DNA from: Nostoc sp. KVJ3
GTDB taxonomy: Bacteria; Cyanobacteriota; Cyanobacteriia; Cyanobacteriales; Nostocaceae
NCBI RefSeq assembly: GCF_026127265.1
Contig: NZ_WWFG01000002.1
Location: forward strand, 2,604,001-2,668,000
Reading direction: 5' to 3'
DNA: 64,000 nucleotides
Of this stretch, positions 43,411-51,978 are shown one piece after another; positions within the stretch are counted from its first letter, which is position 1, and each line of letters begins with the position of its first letter. The notes below the pieces were generated by a model. The model saw only the letters and a program-made list of their open reading frames with translations, was not told where the DNA came from and did not search any database. Made by a program: the position numbers and the translations under genes.

Positions 43411-44847
43411 ATGCTCAAAAGAAATCTATTTCTGTTCTTGTTAGCATCATTTTTTGCTGCCCCTGCCGCCAACGCAGAGGTTAAGCTGATCGCAATTGGG
43501 AGCCTGAGTGGTAACATTAGCGATCGCTCCAAAAAAACCTCTGCCCCTCTCGAAAATGGTGTTGCGGGAAACCTCCTTGGTGGTTTTGGGTCAGGACTCG
43601 CCTACGCTGGCTGTAACACCTTCATCGCTATCCCCGATCGAGGCCCCAATGCCAAGGCATACAATAGCGCTGTGGATGACACAACATCCTATATTAACCG
43701 CTTCCAAACCATCAGAGTGAAACTCGAACCAAGCAAATTTGGTTCAGCGTTACCCTTTACTCTTACTCCTTCTCTAGTTGACACGACCCTGCTATACAGC
43801 AATAAGCCTCTCGACTACGGTACTGGGGTAGGACTAGGAGTGCCTAACGGTGCCCCTGCACTGAATGCCAAGAATACCTACTATTTCACTGGACGCTCAG
43901 ACAACTTTGACCCCAGTCAGATATCGACCTATCCCAATGATGCCCGCTTCGATCCTGAAGGCGTGCGTGTATCCAATGATGGTAAGTCTATCTTTATCTC
44001 CGATGAATACGGCCCTTATGTGTACCAATTCGATCGCGAGACAGGTAAGCGCATCAAGGTCTTTACACTCGACAGCAAATTCGCAGTCAAGAACCTAAAT
44101 CCCGTTGGTGCTACAGAGATTAGCGGTAACACATCTGGACGTGTTGCAAACAAGGGTATGGAAGGTCTCGCAATTACTCCTAATGGCAAAACCCTAGTCG
44201 GCATACTGCAAAGTCCCCTGATCCAAGACGGCGGTACTAATGGCGCTTACACCAGAATTGTTAAGATCGACATTGCAACAGGTGCTACCCAAGAATACGC
44301 CTATCAGCTAGATAATATTGGCAATTCAGCTAAACCGAAATACCCCACAGTCAGCGAGATTGTGTCCATCAGCGATCGCGAATTCTTAGTAGACGAACGA
44401 GATGGCAAAGGTTTAGGCGACGGCTCTCAAGCTGTTTTTAAGAAGATATACCATATCGATCTGACTAATGCTCAAGAAGTGAGTAATATCACAGGCGAAA
44501 ACAACCTCGCTGGCAAGGCAGTTAACAAGACCCTGTTCCTTGATGTAGTAGCTACGCTCACTCAGAATGGGATCAAACCAGAAGACATACCTGCCAAGCT
44601 TGAAAGTTTAGCTTTCGGATCGGATGTAGTTATCAACCACACGATCAAGCATACGCTCTTCATCGCCAACGATAACGACTTTGTTGGTACGATAACCTCC
44701 GATGCTTTGCATCCAACAGGTATCGACAATCCAAACAAATTCTTTGTCTTCGCAATTGACAGTACTGACCTACCGGGGTTCGTACCCCAAAAGCTCAAAG
44801 GGGATGAAGGATATCGTACCCCAGAATATCGAAGGGAAGATAAATAA
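43411..44847 (+). CDS. Exported phytase-like/esterase-like protein
   Basis: This 478-residue protein has a signal peptide (MLKRNLFLFLLASFFAAPAA, cleavage after ANA). It matches the 'esterase-like activity of phytase' family: LENGVAGNLLGGFGSGLAYA, IPDRGPNAKAYNSAVDDTTS, PEGVRVSNDGKSIFISDEYG and ANKGMEGLAITPNGKTLVGI. The fold is a beta-propeller-like phosphatase or lactonase, acting in the periplasm or outside the cell. It follows the CRISPR array by 146 bases but has no obvious link to it. A strong terminator hairpin follows. Confidence 0.88.
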   Translation: MLKRNLFLFLLASFFAAPAANAEVKLIAIGSLSGNISDRSKKTSAPLENGVAGNLLGGFGSGLAYAGCNTFIAIPDRGPNAKAYNSAVDDTTSYINRFQTIRVKLEPSKFGSALPFTLTPSLVDTTLLYSNKPLDYGTGVGLGVPNGAPALNAKNTYYFTGRSDNFDPSQISTYPNDARFDPEGVRVSNDGKSIFISDEYGPYVYQFDRETGKRIKVFTLDSKFAVKNLNPVGATEISGNTSGRVANKGMEGLAITPNGKTLVGILQSPLIQDGGTNGAYTRIVKIDIATGATQEYAYQLDNIGNSAKPKYPTVSEIVSISDREFLVDERDGKGLGDGSQAVFKKIYHIDLTNAQEVSNITGENNLAGKAVNKTLFLDVVATLTQNGIKPEDIPAKLESLAFGSDVVINHTIKHTLFIANDNDFVGTITSDALHPTGIDNPNKFFVFAIDSTDLPGFVPQKLKGDEGYRTPEYRREDK

Positions 44848-44853
44848 AAACTT

Positions 44854-44886
44854 AGATCCCCGACTTCTTTAAGAAGTCGGGGATCT
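44854..44886 (+). terminator. Strong 16-bp hairpin after the phytase-like gene
   Basis: AGATCCCCGACTTCTT (44854-44869) and AAGAAGTCGGGGATCT (44871-44886) are perfect complements. It begins six bases after the TAA. The word also occurs as a dispersed repeat in Nostoc-type genomes. It sits between two genes facing each other, so it can serve both. Confidence 0.7.
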
Positions 44887-44934
44887 GATGGGTACTGAGA
44901 CTCAGCACTCTTTATTATCAGCAGATAACTAAAT

Positions 44935-46224
44935 TTAAACTCGACCTCTGAGAAACTGCGCCATTTCGTTAGGAGTTGGCGACATTTCCAAAGCAGTTTC
45001 TTCAGTGATGCGTCCGTCTTGATAGAGATTGAGCAACGACTGATTCATCGTAATCATGCCGTCAAAGCTAGCTTGTTTCATCAACTCGCCAATTTCATCA
45101 TACTTACCGTCTTTAATCCATTCTTTAATAGCCTCAGTATTGATCAGCACATCGTGGAAAGCAGCCCGCTTACCGTCAGTTGTGCGACACAAACCTTGAG
45201 CAATTACTGCCACTAAAGACTCAGAAATTGCTACCCGCATTGCATCCTGTTCGTCACCAGAGTAGAGATTGAGAATCCGCTCAATGGTTTTGACGGCGCT
45301 ATTGGTGTGCAGGGTTCCCATAACTAAGTGACCAGTCTGAGCGGCTTTTAGGGCGGTGTTAACCGTTTCCTTATCCCGCATTTCCCCCACCAAAATCAAA
45401 TCTGGATCTTCCCGCAAAGCTGCTTTCAAAGCGTTGTCAAACTTCCGGGTGTGCATTCCCACTTCTCGCTGTTTGACTAAAGACTTACGACTTTGATGGA
45501 TAAATTCGATCGGGTCTTCAATGGTGATGATATGCTTGGCCATCTCCTTATTGATGTAGTCAACCATCGCTGCCATTGTGGTGGACTTACCAGAACCAGT
45601 AGGCCCAGTTACTAAAATTAAACCTTTGTGGTGATGACAAATATCCCGAAAAACTGGGGGTAATCTCAACTGTTCCATAGTTAAGATTTTTAGAGGAATC
45701 AACCGCAACACCATCGCAGGCCCTTTAAGAGTGCCAAAAACATTAATCCGCACGCGAGCAAAGTCATATTGAGTTGCGCCGTCAAATTCTAAGTGTTCTT
45801 CAAAGCGCTGAATTTCTGCCTCACTCATCACCTCCCGCAACCAATTCATAAAAGCTTCTTTATCTACTTCTGGATAATCCCATGATTGAATTTCTCCTCG
45901 GCTACGGAAGCGGGGTACTTCACCTACACCCAAGTGCAAGTCAGAATATCCCTGATCGTAAGCTTCCCTAATTAACTTTTCTAAAGTGGGCCCCGCATTG
46001 CTGTTTTTCGGGGAAACTGAACTAGGTATTGGCGGTGGACTAGTCGGACGATGACCTGCAACAGGCGCGTTGCTACTCCTATCCATTGACATATCCAATG
46101 TTTGTGTCATCTGCCTCGGTGTACTAAAGGTTGGGGTTGAGGCTGGGGGTGGTGGCGGCGGCATTGGTGGTAGGTTACGTCCAGCAGCAGAGTTAGAATT
46201 TGATGGAGACTGTGATTCTGTCAT
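44935..46224 (-). CDS. pilT: Type IV pilus retraction ATPase PilT
   Basis: This 429-residue hexameric ATPase retracts type IV pili for twitching and phototaxis. Residues 1-about 75 are a Pro-rich tail (PPMPPPPPPASTPTFSTPRQ). The PilT core has LREAYDQGYSDLHL-type start, Walker A VTGPTGSGKSTTM, the Asp box TIEDPIEFIHQ, Walker B REDPDLILVGEMRD and the His box TGHLVMGTLHTNSA. The AIRNLIRE-type end is replaced by MSPTPNEMAQFLRGRV. The Pro-rich extension is longer than in model PilT (about 345 residues). PilB is not in the window. Confidence 0.93.
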   Translation of the reverse strand: MTESQSPSNSNSAAGRNLPPMPPPPPPASTPTFSTPRQMTQTLDMSMDRSSNAPVAGHRPTSPPPIPSSVSPKNSNAGPTLEKLIREAYDQGYSDLHLGVGEVPRFRSRGEIQSWDYPEVDKEAFMNWLREVMSEAEIQRFEEHLEFDGATQYDFARVRINVFGTLKGPAMVLRLIPLKILTMEQLRLPPVFRDICHHHKGLILVTGPTGSGKSTTMAAMVDYINKEMAKHIITIEDPIEFIHQSRKSLVKQREVGMHTRKFDNALKAALREDPDLILVGEMRDKETVNTALKAAQTGHLVMGTLHTNSAVKTIERILNLYSGDEQDAMRVAISESLVAVIAQGLCRTTDGKRAAFHDVLINTEAIKEWIKDGKYDEIGELMKQASFDGMITMNQSLLNLYQDGRITEETALEMSPTPNEMAQFLRGRV

Positions 46225-47189
46225 ATATCTTCACATTTGGCAGTTAAAAAGTTGAATTAGCGAGAAGTCAAGTCACTGGCTTCGATGATTTTTGGAGAAT
46301 GCTTGCGTACAAGCCCTAGCGGTGATGGGAGACGATTGAAACTCTAGAACCACGGTCAATCCATTTCATTCACCTAAATTTGTATCTTTTTTTCCTGAAA
46401 TTCCACTAATCAGAAAATTTAGAGAAATTATTTAACCTACATAACATGGTTTAACACACCAAAGGACTCAAAACACCTCAGTAAATAAACATAGATTGCT
46501 TTGTTGTTTATAGCACTTTTAGCTAGGCATGAATATTCTTAAGTCCTTAGATGAGAAATCTATTCTAGGCATGGAGATTAATTACCAGCAATTAACAGCA
46601 CAAATACGAGCAGATCGCTTATTCAGCCCATCTATAAATTATGAGAGCAACTAAGAATTTTTATAAGAAATATTAAGTTGAATAGGGGTGATATCTTACA
46701 TAAGGTTCGGATAAGCATTCTTCACTTCCCTGGTGATTCAGGAAAAAGGTAAGGGGCAAAGACGAAAGGTTTGAATTTATCCTTTTACCCCTTAAATGAA
46801 CCATATTTAGAACTGAGGCATATTAGACATCTCCAGATATTAAATATGCATTATCCAGAACCCTTGTAGAGACCTAGCAGTGCTACGTCTCTACATTCAT
46901 TATCGGAGATGTCTATTGAGTGATATCTTGGGGATCAAGGTTATAAAGCTCTCAATTTTAGTTTATATGTCTGAAGATAGATGTAGAAAATAAGTTTTTT
47001 TAATAAACAGAAAATTTACTTTATATCCACAATTACAAAACAATAACTGTAAACTTTAGTAAATAAATGCTCATTTTGCCGATTAGATTTTATATACTGA
47101 ATTTCACTGAGAAACAAATCAGTTTACTCGCCAAAAAGCGAGATATGACTGAAATTAAAATTTGCTGTGTATATTTGGGAGGAAAAGTC
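46225..47189. other. Long intergenic region with one MITE-like repeat
   Basis: These are 965 AT-rich bases. The only clear structure is the inverted-repeat element at 46822-46917. The frame open from 47067 is probably upstream extension of the 47190 gene. No RNA was recognised. Confidence 0.5.
46822..46917. mobile_element. Small MITE-like element (about 96 bp)
   Basis: Ends ATTAGACATCTCC (from 46822) and GGAGATGTCTATT (to 46917) are inverted repeats. Inside, TGTAGAGACCTAGCAGTGCT and ACGTCTCTACA form a second hairpin. It has no coding capacity. Confidence 0.55.
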
Positions 47190-47564
47190 ATGGTTTCTGC
47201 TCAAAGCTCTAATCAAGGAAAGACCTACTCCTTGTTAATGATTAAAAGCTTTTTAATATGGACTTTTACATTGGCAGTATGCTTGTTGGTTGTCGGTTTT
47301 CCGCTAGTTGTCTTGATGGCTACAGTCGGATGTCTGTTATCGATCATCTTGCAATCTGTAATGCCTGTTAGTGCTGTTTTGCTTGTTGCAGGTGCTTTAA
47401 TCATGTTTAACGTCATGGCAGTTGTATTGGCTGCGGGTGTACTTACTGTTAAAGGAGTTCATCCCAATGAAGTTAAATGGTTAAGCTGGCTGCATGGGGA
47501 GGCAGACCAAATGCAGACTACTGTTTATGCTGCTTGTCCTTTAACTTGTGAGATTAAAATGTAG
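47190..47564 (+). CDS. Small membrane protein, function unknown
   Basis: The ATG at 47190 follows GGGAGGAAAAGTC, a strong ribosome site, and gives 124 residues (MVSAQSSNQGKTYSLLMIKS...). Three hydrophobic segments are visible: FLIWTFTLAVCLLVVGFPLV, VLMATVGCLLSIIL and VSAVLLVAGALIMFNVMAVV. A soluble tail follows (VKGVHPNEVKWLSWLHGEAD). An ATG 123 bases upstream lacks a ribosome site. It is followed by a clear terminator. I do not recognise the family. Confidence 0.7.
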   Translation: MVSAQSSNQGKTYSLLMIKSFLIWTFTLAVCLLVVGFPLVVLMATVGCLLSIILQSVMPVSAVLLVAGALIMFNVMAVVLAAGVLTVKGVHPNEVKWLSWLHGEADQMQTTVYAACPLTCEIKM

Positions 47565-47598
47565 TTATTACAGGTGAATACGACAAACAGTGCGTCTG

Positions 47599-47619
47599 CC
47601 CGGTCAAGCCGGGTTTTTT
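47599..47619 (+). terminator. Rho-independent terminator
   Basis: CCCGG (47599-47603) and CCGGG (47609-47613) form a GC stem with loop TCAAG, followed by TTTTTT. It lies 35 bases after the stop of the small membrane protein. Confidence 0.8.
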
Positions 47620-47733
47620 CATGCTTTTTAGCTATTTCGCCGTAAGCTTATTGTATATTGTAATTTTGACACCAATTCTTAAAATTATTGGCATACTTCA
47701 AGAGTGTACTAAAGCTTGGCTATAAACACTAAA

Positions 47734-47847
47734 ATAGGACTTACGCACTATACAAAATAATCATATTGTGCGTCAATGTAAATACGCCGTTTCAGGTTTT
47801 TACTAATCATCTATACTTGGTCTTTCCTGTCAATGCGTAAGTCCTAT
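47734..47847. mobile_element. MITE-like element with ATAGGACTTACGCA ends
   Basis: ATAGGACTTACGCA (47734-47747) and TGCGTAAGTCCTAT (47834-47847) are perfect 14-bp terminal inverted repeats. They bound a 114-base AT-rich segment without coding capacity and are flanked by AAA on both sides. Confidence 0.7.
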
Positions 47848-47863
47848 AAAAATTAGGGTGTTG

Positions 47864-47967
47864 CTGATTGCGGTATGAAAACGATTGTGCATTGCGGTGA
47901 AAAATCCTTGTAGAGACGTAAAACTTTATGTCTCTACATCAAGTTCGTACCTCAATTCAGCAACGCC
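47864..47967. mobile_element. MITE-like element with GGCGTTGCTGA ends
   Basis: GGGTGTTGCTGATTGCGGTA (from 47864) and TACCTCAATTCAGCAACGCC (to 47967) are imperfect inverted repeats about 100 bases apart. GTAGAGACGTAAAACTTTAT followed by GTCTCTAC lies inside. It is separated by 16 bases from the previous element. Confidence 0.65.
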
Positions 47968-47978
47968 AAAGTTACAAA

Positions 47979-48671
47979 TTAGTTATTAATATCTCTGCTT
48001 ATCTTCAACATTTTATTTCCACCAGGCTGTAATTCATATTCAACCTTTTCAATATCTATCTTGTAACCCTTTAAAGTACAATATTTTACTATTTCATCTA
48101 AATGTTGTGAATGTTTCCACATTAAAGTGATCAGGGGAAATATTCGGATTTCTTTAGCGATACGCAGCATTTCATCTACTGAATTTAGGTGAAAATCGTA
48201 ATTGAGATGATCTGAATATAAAAACAATAAATGTGAACAAAGGGCAATATCAAATTCTTTATTTTTAAATGCCAATCTTGGTAATTCACCGACTATATAT
48301 CTGTTGTTTTTTTTGCCAGTTTCATAATCAGACAAAAATTCTCGAATAACTTCCACTCGATTGTTACGCAAATCATCTGGGGATTTATGATAGCTCCATA
48401 CCCAATCATTTGATGTAGCTTTGACTTGGTTAATGATGTTATCTACCACTTCATTAAATCTTTGCAATATTTCATCACTGGAAAATTGGTAAAGTGGATC
48501 AACCGAAACTACACTTTTACCCTGATATGTCATTTCTGCATTAAAGCTTGCTGGCCCGTCCCCAATCCCAATGATTCTTTTATTCAAATCTGTATTTGTT
48601 AAATTGAATATTTTTATATATTCATCCATTGACCTCCCAAAAGGAACTACTTTATCTAGAACCATTGCCAT
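47979..48671 (-). CDS. Methyltransferase-like protein
   Basis: From ATG 48671 (after GCGAGGTAAACTCT) this is 230 residues. A Rossmann-like start RIIGIGDGPASFNAEMTYQG, then KSVVSVDPLYQFSSDEILQR, resembles motif I and the acidic motif II of SAM-dependent methyltransferases. LPRLAFKNKEFDIALCSHLL, then FLYSDHLNYDFHLNSVDEML, fits motifs IV-V. The C-terminal strands (KIDIEKVEYELQPGGNKMLK) suit the fold. Substrate unknown. It is 46 bases downstream of a dual-specificity phosphatase gene in the same direction. Confidence 0.75.
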   Translation of the reverse strand: MAMVLDKVVPFGRSMDEYIKIFNLTNTDLNKRIIGIGDGPASFNAEMTYQGKSVVSVDPLYQFSSDEILQRFNEVVDNIINQVKATSNDWVWSYHKSPDDLRNNRVEVIREFLSDYETGKKNNRYIVGELPRLAFKNKEFDIALCSHLLFLYSDHLNYDFHLNSVDEMLRIAKEIRIFPLITLMWKHSQHLDEIVKYCTLKGYKIDIEKVEYELQPGGNKMLKISRDINN

Positions 48672-48717
48672 AGAGTTTACCTCGCAAATAGACTGATTAA
48701 AAATGATCATCCTAAAC

Positions 48718-49263
48718 TCAAAATGTTTGATGCACTGCTAGACGACAATCATTCAGAAGCACGTCAAGTTCTTTTACGAATTTCAAGGGATTTCTACCTC
48801 TAAAAATAGCAGCAATTGCAGCTTCATAAGGATTTCTACCTGTTCTTTTGACAGCATTTATTGCAGCTTGATTTGATAATCCTCTGACGCTAACTAGCCA
48901 TACCGCTAATATATGTCCAGTACGTCCAATTCCACCAGAGCAGTGTACAACGACTTTCTCATTTTGTTTATCTGCTTCTATTAAGAAAGGAAGTATTTTC
49001 TGGGTCAGGGTTTCTAAATCAGATAAATGGAAATCTGCAATTGGTGCCCAACAAACTAGCTGATTCCCAAACTCCTGTTTGTATATGCTTAGAAGATCGC
49101 AGTAAGAAGCTAGCTGTTGTTCAGCAAGAAGACAGCAAACACGTTTGATATCTTGGCGCTTCATGAATTCTATCCAATCCTGAACATTCTTGTCAGTGTA
49201 TCCAGGTCGCGCAGCACCAAAAACTATTTGCTCTTTCTCCTCTGCTGGGGCAAACTTGTACAT
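48718..49263 (-). CDS. Dual-specificity/tyrosine phosphatase-like protein
   Basis: From ATG 49263 this is 181 residues with the PTP-loop VVVHCSGGIGRTGHILAVWL (nucleophile Cys, Arg in the HCxxGxxRTG motif). The general-acid region is IADFHLSDLETLTQ and the N-terminal IVFGAARPGYTDKNVQDWIE resembles the KAP/DSP-type start. It is expected to dephosphorylate protein Tyr/Ser/Thr or another phosphate ester. A TTG at 49323 opens the frame earlier but without support. It is followed by the methyltransferase-like gene, a probable two-gene operon. Confidence 0.87.
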   Translation of the reverse strand: MYKFAPAEEKEQIVFGAARPGYTDKNVQDWIEFMKRQDIKRVCCLLAEQQLASYCDLLSIYKQEFGNQLVCWAPIADFHLSDLETLTQKILPFLIEADKQNEKVVVHCSGGIGRTGHILAVWLVSVRGLSNQAAINAVKRTGRNPYEAAIAAIFRGRNPLKFVKELDVLLNDCRLAVHQTF

Positions 49264-49812
49264 ATTTAACTTTCTAGAGTCGAGGTTGGTAAATCTCACC
49301 AATAGCAAAAATAGCGATCGCAATTAAAAATCTTTTTATACTTATGCCAGCTAAAGTTTCTACATCAAAGACCTTATACGATGCCTACGTACGTATACAC
49401 CACTATCTTGTGTTAGTCTAACACTGCCCTGCGTTCAAACTACCTGGAAGAAAATAAGGTAAATCGAATCGTAATAATAAAGCTTTTCAATAATTTCTAT
49501 ATTTTTGTAACTCAACTAGCTGGCTATACTACGTCGTAATGCTTATTTTTAGGACTTTTGCCGCTTAATTGGAAGGCTCGGCTGTTACCTTGACTAATCG
49601 ATGAGGTTAAGAGAAACTGACTAAATACTGATGTGCGTACTTATAAAGTTAATAAGTTTTGTAAAGATTCTGAGATATATATGTTGAAACATGGAACATT
49701 AGTTAACAAATGGCGAGTTTGTATCTAAAGTAAAAATGTTCCTACGGCTATATTTGTAGCCTTCTGCTAAAGCAGTACAATTCAAACGTACTTATCGTGG
49801 TTGGCCAAAAGT
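49264..49812. other. Intergenic region between divergent operons
   Basis: These 549 bases hold the promoters of the phosphatase pair (minus) and of the DUF2997-Ycf35-ferredoxin genes (plus). A short palindromic word CTACGTACGTA at about 49386 was seen. No RNA gene was recognised. Confidence 0.4.
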
Positions 49813-50022
49813 ATGGAGACATTAGAGTTCATAATTTATCCAGATGGTCGGGTACAAGAAAAAGTTACTGGCATTGTGGGTGCTTCTTGCGCTGAGGTTA
49901 CAGCAGCAATAGAGGCGCAGCTGGGGCAAGTACTTAATCATGAGCCAACCTCAGAATATTTCGCCGCGAAGGTGCAGCAATCTAATGTGGCGAATACGCA
50001 CACCACTTACAGCGATTGGTAA
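49813..50022 (+). CDS. DUF2997 family protein
   Basis: From ATG 49813 this is 69 residues: METLEFIIYPDGRVQEKVTG, IVGASCAEVTAAIEAQLGQV and HEPTSEYFAAKV. It matches DUF2997, a family found beside Ycf35 and ferredoxin in cyanobacteria. Its function is unknown. Ycf35 starts 39 bases downstream. Confidence 0.87.
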   Translation: METLEFIIYPDGRVQEKVTGIVGASCAEVTAAIEAQLGQVLNHEPTSEYFAAKVQQSNVANTHTTYSDW

Positions 50023-50061
50023 GTTTTCACAGTAGTTTAGTGTTATTAATTCACAACCACC

Positions 50062-50448
50062 ATGTCACACTTTAGCCAAATTAAGACTCAAATCCGTAAC
50101 CTTGATTCTTTGAAAGATGCTTTGACTGAATTGGGAGTAGACTGGAAACCCGGCCCACGCGAAGTCCGTGGCTATCGCGGTCAAACCCATCCTGCGGAAG
50201 TTAGTATTGAGCAGGAAAATGGCTACGACATCGGCTTTAGATGGAATGGCAAGGAATATGAATTGGTGGCTGACTTGCAATATTGGCAGCAAGATTTGTC
50301 TGTGGATGGATTTTTGCGCCAAGTAACACAGCGCTATGCTTACCAAACAGTTGTGAAAGAAACCGCTCGTGTGGGTTTTCAAGTATCTGAGCAACAAAAA
50401 AATGAAGATGGTTCCATTCGCCTGGTAGTACAGCGCTGGAGTGCGTAA
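50062..50448 (+). CDS. ycf35: Ycf35 (DUF1257) family protein
   Basis: This 128-residue protein matches Ycf35: MSHFSQIKTQIRNLDSLKDA, VRGYRGQTHPAEVSIEQENG, YDIGFRWNGKEYELVADLQY and QVTQRYAYQTVVKETARVGF. It occurs in cyanobacteria and red-lineage plastid genomes; no function is proven. Its stop codon overlaps the ATG of the ferredoxin gene (TAATG), so translation is coupled and a joint role is likely. Confidence 0.92.
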   Translation: MSHFSQIKTQIRNLDSLKDALTELGVDWKPGPREVRGYRGQTHPAEVSIEQENGYDIGFRWNGKEYELVADLQYWQQDLSVDGFLRQVTQRYAYQTVVKETARVGFQVSEQQKNEDGSIRLVVQRWSA

Positions 50449-50909
50449 TGGCTGATTTTCTGCCGTCGCCGGAAGAACAAGAAGATAACCGTTCCGGTTT
50501 AGAACCAGAATTAGGGGGTTTTTTACGGGATACCCCAGAACGTTCTGGTTTAGAACCGGAATTGGGCGGTGTGCTGCGCCAAAATGGTGTTTATGTTGAC
50601 GAAATCACTTGTATTGGTTGCAAGCATTGCGCTCATGTTGCGCGTAACACCTTTTATATTGAACCAGATTACGGGCGATCGCGTGTGGTTCGGCAAGATG
50701 GGGACGCTGAGGAAATTATTCAAGAAGCAATTGACACTTGTCCGGTTGATTGCATTCACTGGGTTAATTACACTGAACTGAAAAAATTAGAAGAAGAGCG
50801 CAAATATCAGGTGATTCCTGTAGTGGGTTATCCGGTAGAACATGCAGTTGCTGCTAGCGAACGTCGGCGTAAAAAGCAAAAGTTAAAGACCAAAAAATCC
50901 CGTTATTAA
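50448..50909 (+). CDS. 4Fe-4S ferredoxin with duplicated N-terminal motif
   Basis: This 153-residue protein has ligands C55, C58 and C61 (ITCIGCKHCAHVARNTFYIE) and C98 (DTCPVDCIHWV), a single [4Fe-4S] cluster domain. Two copies of RSGLEPELGG at residues 15-24 and 32-41 form an N-terminal extension. The C-terminus is basic (ASERRRKKQKLKTKKSRY). This ferredoxin type is cyanobacterial/plastid-like and also occurs fused to DnaJ in plants. A terminator hairpin follows, ending the three-gene operon. Confidence 0.9.
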   Translation: MADFLPSPEEQEDNRSGLEPELGGFLRDTPERSGLEPELGGVLRQNGVYVDEITCIGCKHCAHVARNTFYIEPDYGRSRVVRQDGDAEEIIQEAIDTCPVDCIHWVNYTELKKLEEERKYQVIPVVGYPVEHAVAASERRRKKQKLKTKKSRY

Positions 50910-50934
50910 GATAAAAACGTTAAATCAATATAAT

Positions 50935-50965
50935 AAAGGACTGGTATATCCAGTCCTTTTGTTTT
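50935..50965 (+). terminator. Terminator of the DUF2997-ycf35-ferredoxin operon
   Basis: AAAGGACTGG (50935-50944) pairs with CCAGTCCTTT (50950-50959) around loop TATAT, followed by TGTTTT. It lies 26 bases after the ferredoxin stop. Confidence 0.8.
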
Positions 50966-51086
50966 ACGTCATAGAGTGAATTTCTGATGTGTAGATCGCA
51001 GGTTAAGGCAAGAGACGCGATAAATCGCCGTCTTTACAACAATCAGTCCTTCCTCATGACGGCGATTTATCACGGATTTGGGAGCT

Positions 51087-51246
51087 ATTATAACGGTTCT
51101 CAATACTGCGTAGGTTTTGGTGGATAGTCATTGGAGATCCCCCTTAGTCCCCCTTAAAAAGGGGGAAAATAAGGCATTTTTAGCCCTGCTTAAAAAGGGG
51201 GTTGGGGGGATCGACTCAAAACCTACGCAGTATTATAACGGTTCTC
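51087..51246. mobile_element. MITE-like element with 18-bp terminal inverted repeats and 15-bp flanking direct repeats
   Basis: AATACTGCGTAGGTTTTG (51102-51119) and its exact complement (51217-51234) bound a segment with GGAGATCCCCCTTAGTCCCC and AAAAAGGGGGTTGGGGGGAT. The 15-mer ATTATAACGGTTCTC is present at 51087-51101 and again at 51232-51246, like a target duplication that overlaps the terminal repeat by three bases. It has no coding capacity. Confidence 0.7.
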
Positions 51247-51249
51247 TGT

Positions 51250-51345
51250 TGAGTGAGGTACAAGAACCCCACCCCCAACCCCCTCCCCGCAAGCGATGAG
51301 GGGACTATGATGTACCTCATGTGATTAGGAAACGCTATATTTTCA
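51250..51345. repeat. Short relative of the 40316-40788 element
   Basis: GAGTGAGGTACAAGAACCCC at the left, and TGATGTACCTCATGTGATTA with GGAAACGCTAT at the right, form an imperfect inverted repeat. The right end read backwards (ATAGCGTTTCCTAATCACAT) matches the left end of the 40316 element. It ends near the inverted CAATACGGTTCGGTTAAGGT word at 51351-51373. Confidence 0.55.
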
Positions 51346-51441
51346 TCAAATAACCTTAACCGAACCGTATTGAGTATTGTTTGATATTTCTAAAAGAGCT
51401 TTTTGGTAAAAACTTCTAATCCAAAATTGCTATAACTCTCT

Positions 51442-51726
51442 TCATTTTAAATTAAGAGGATCGTGTTGTGAAAGCAATTTTTCTACTTTCGCCTCGTCTA
51501 ACCTAGCGGTTAATCTTCTATTTTCATGCAAGTCTCTAGTAGTTTTAGCCAAGGTAAAAGTTGAGCCAACTGAGAAAGCCATACCCATACCTATAAAGCC
51601 TTTCACCCAGCCGTTTACAGGTAAGTTGACAATGCCGAAGGTGGTCATAGAAATAGAAATCACAAAAGCTGCCCAAGTTTGAATAACCCAAGCTGTACTG
51701 TCTTTTTGAGTACCAATTGTTTGCAT
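51442..51726 (-). CDS. YiaA/YiaB two-helix domain protein
   Basis: From ATG 51726 (after AGGTAGGGAAT) this is 94 residues: DSTAWVIQTWAAFVISISMT, TFGIVNLPVNGWVKGFIGMG and MAFSVGSTFTLAKTTRDLHE, two membrane helices of the YiaA/B family. The tail is charged (RLDEAKVEKLLSQHDP). Its function is unknown. The frame before Met23 of the longer reading (to 51792) is from AT-rich upstream DNA. Confidence 0.88.
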   Translation of the reverse strand: MQTIGTQKDSTAWVIQTWAAFVISISMTTFGIVNLPVNGWVKGFIGMGMAFSVGSTFTLAKTTRDLHENRRLTARLDEAKVEKLLSQHDPLNLK

Positions 51727-51978
51727 ATTCCCTACCTTTGATCTGCGTGATTTAACAGTGATTGTATTAATTGGTGGGTTTACTGGTATCAATAGTAAGA
51801 CCAGTTTGGTAACTGGACTCTAAAAAGCAAGCTGAAGATCAATTGGAGTAAATAGAAACTGGTACAAAGTTTGTACCAGTTTTATAAGTGGCATTAAATA
51901 ATTCGTAATACTTGCTTCTGACGAGAAGCTACGTAATTTGTAACTACTTCCGTACAGACGCGATTAATCGTGTCTGTA

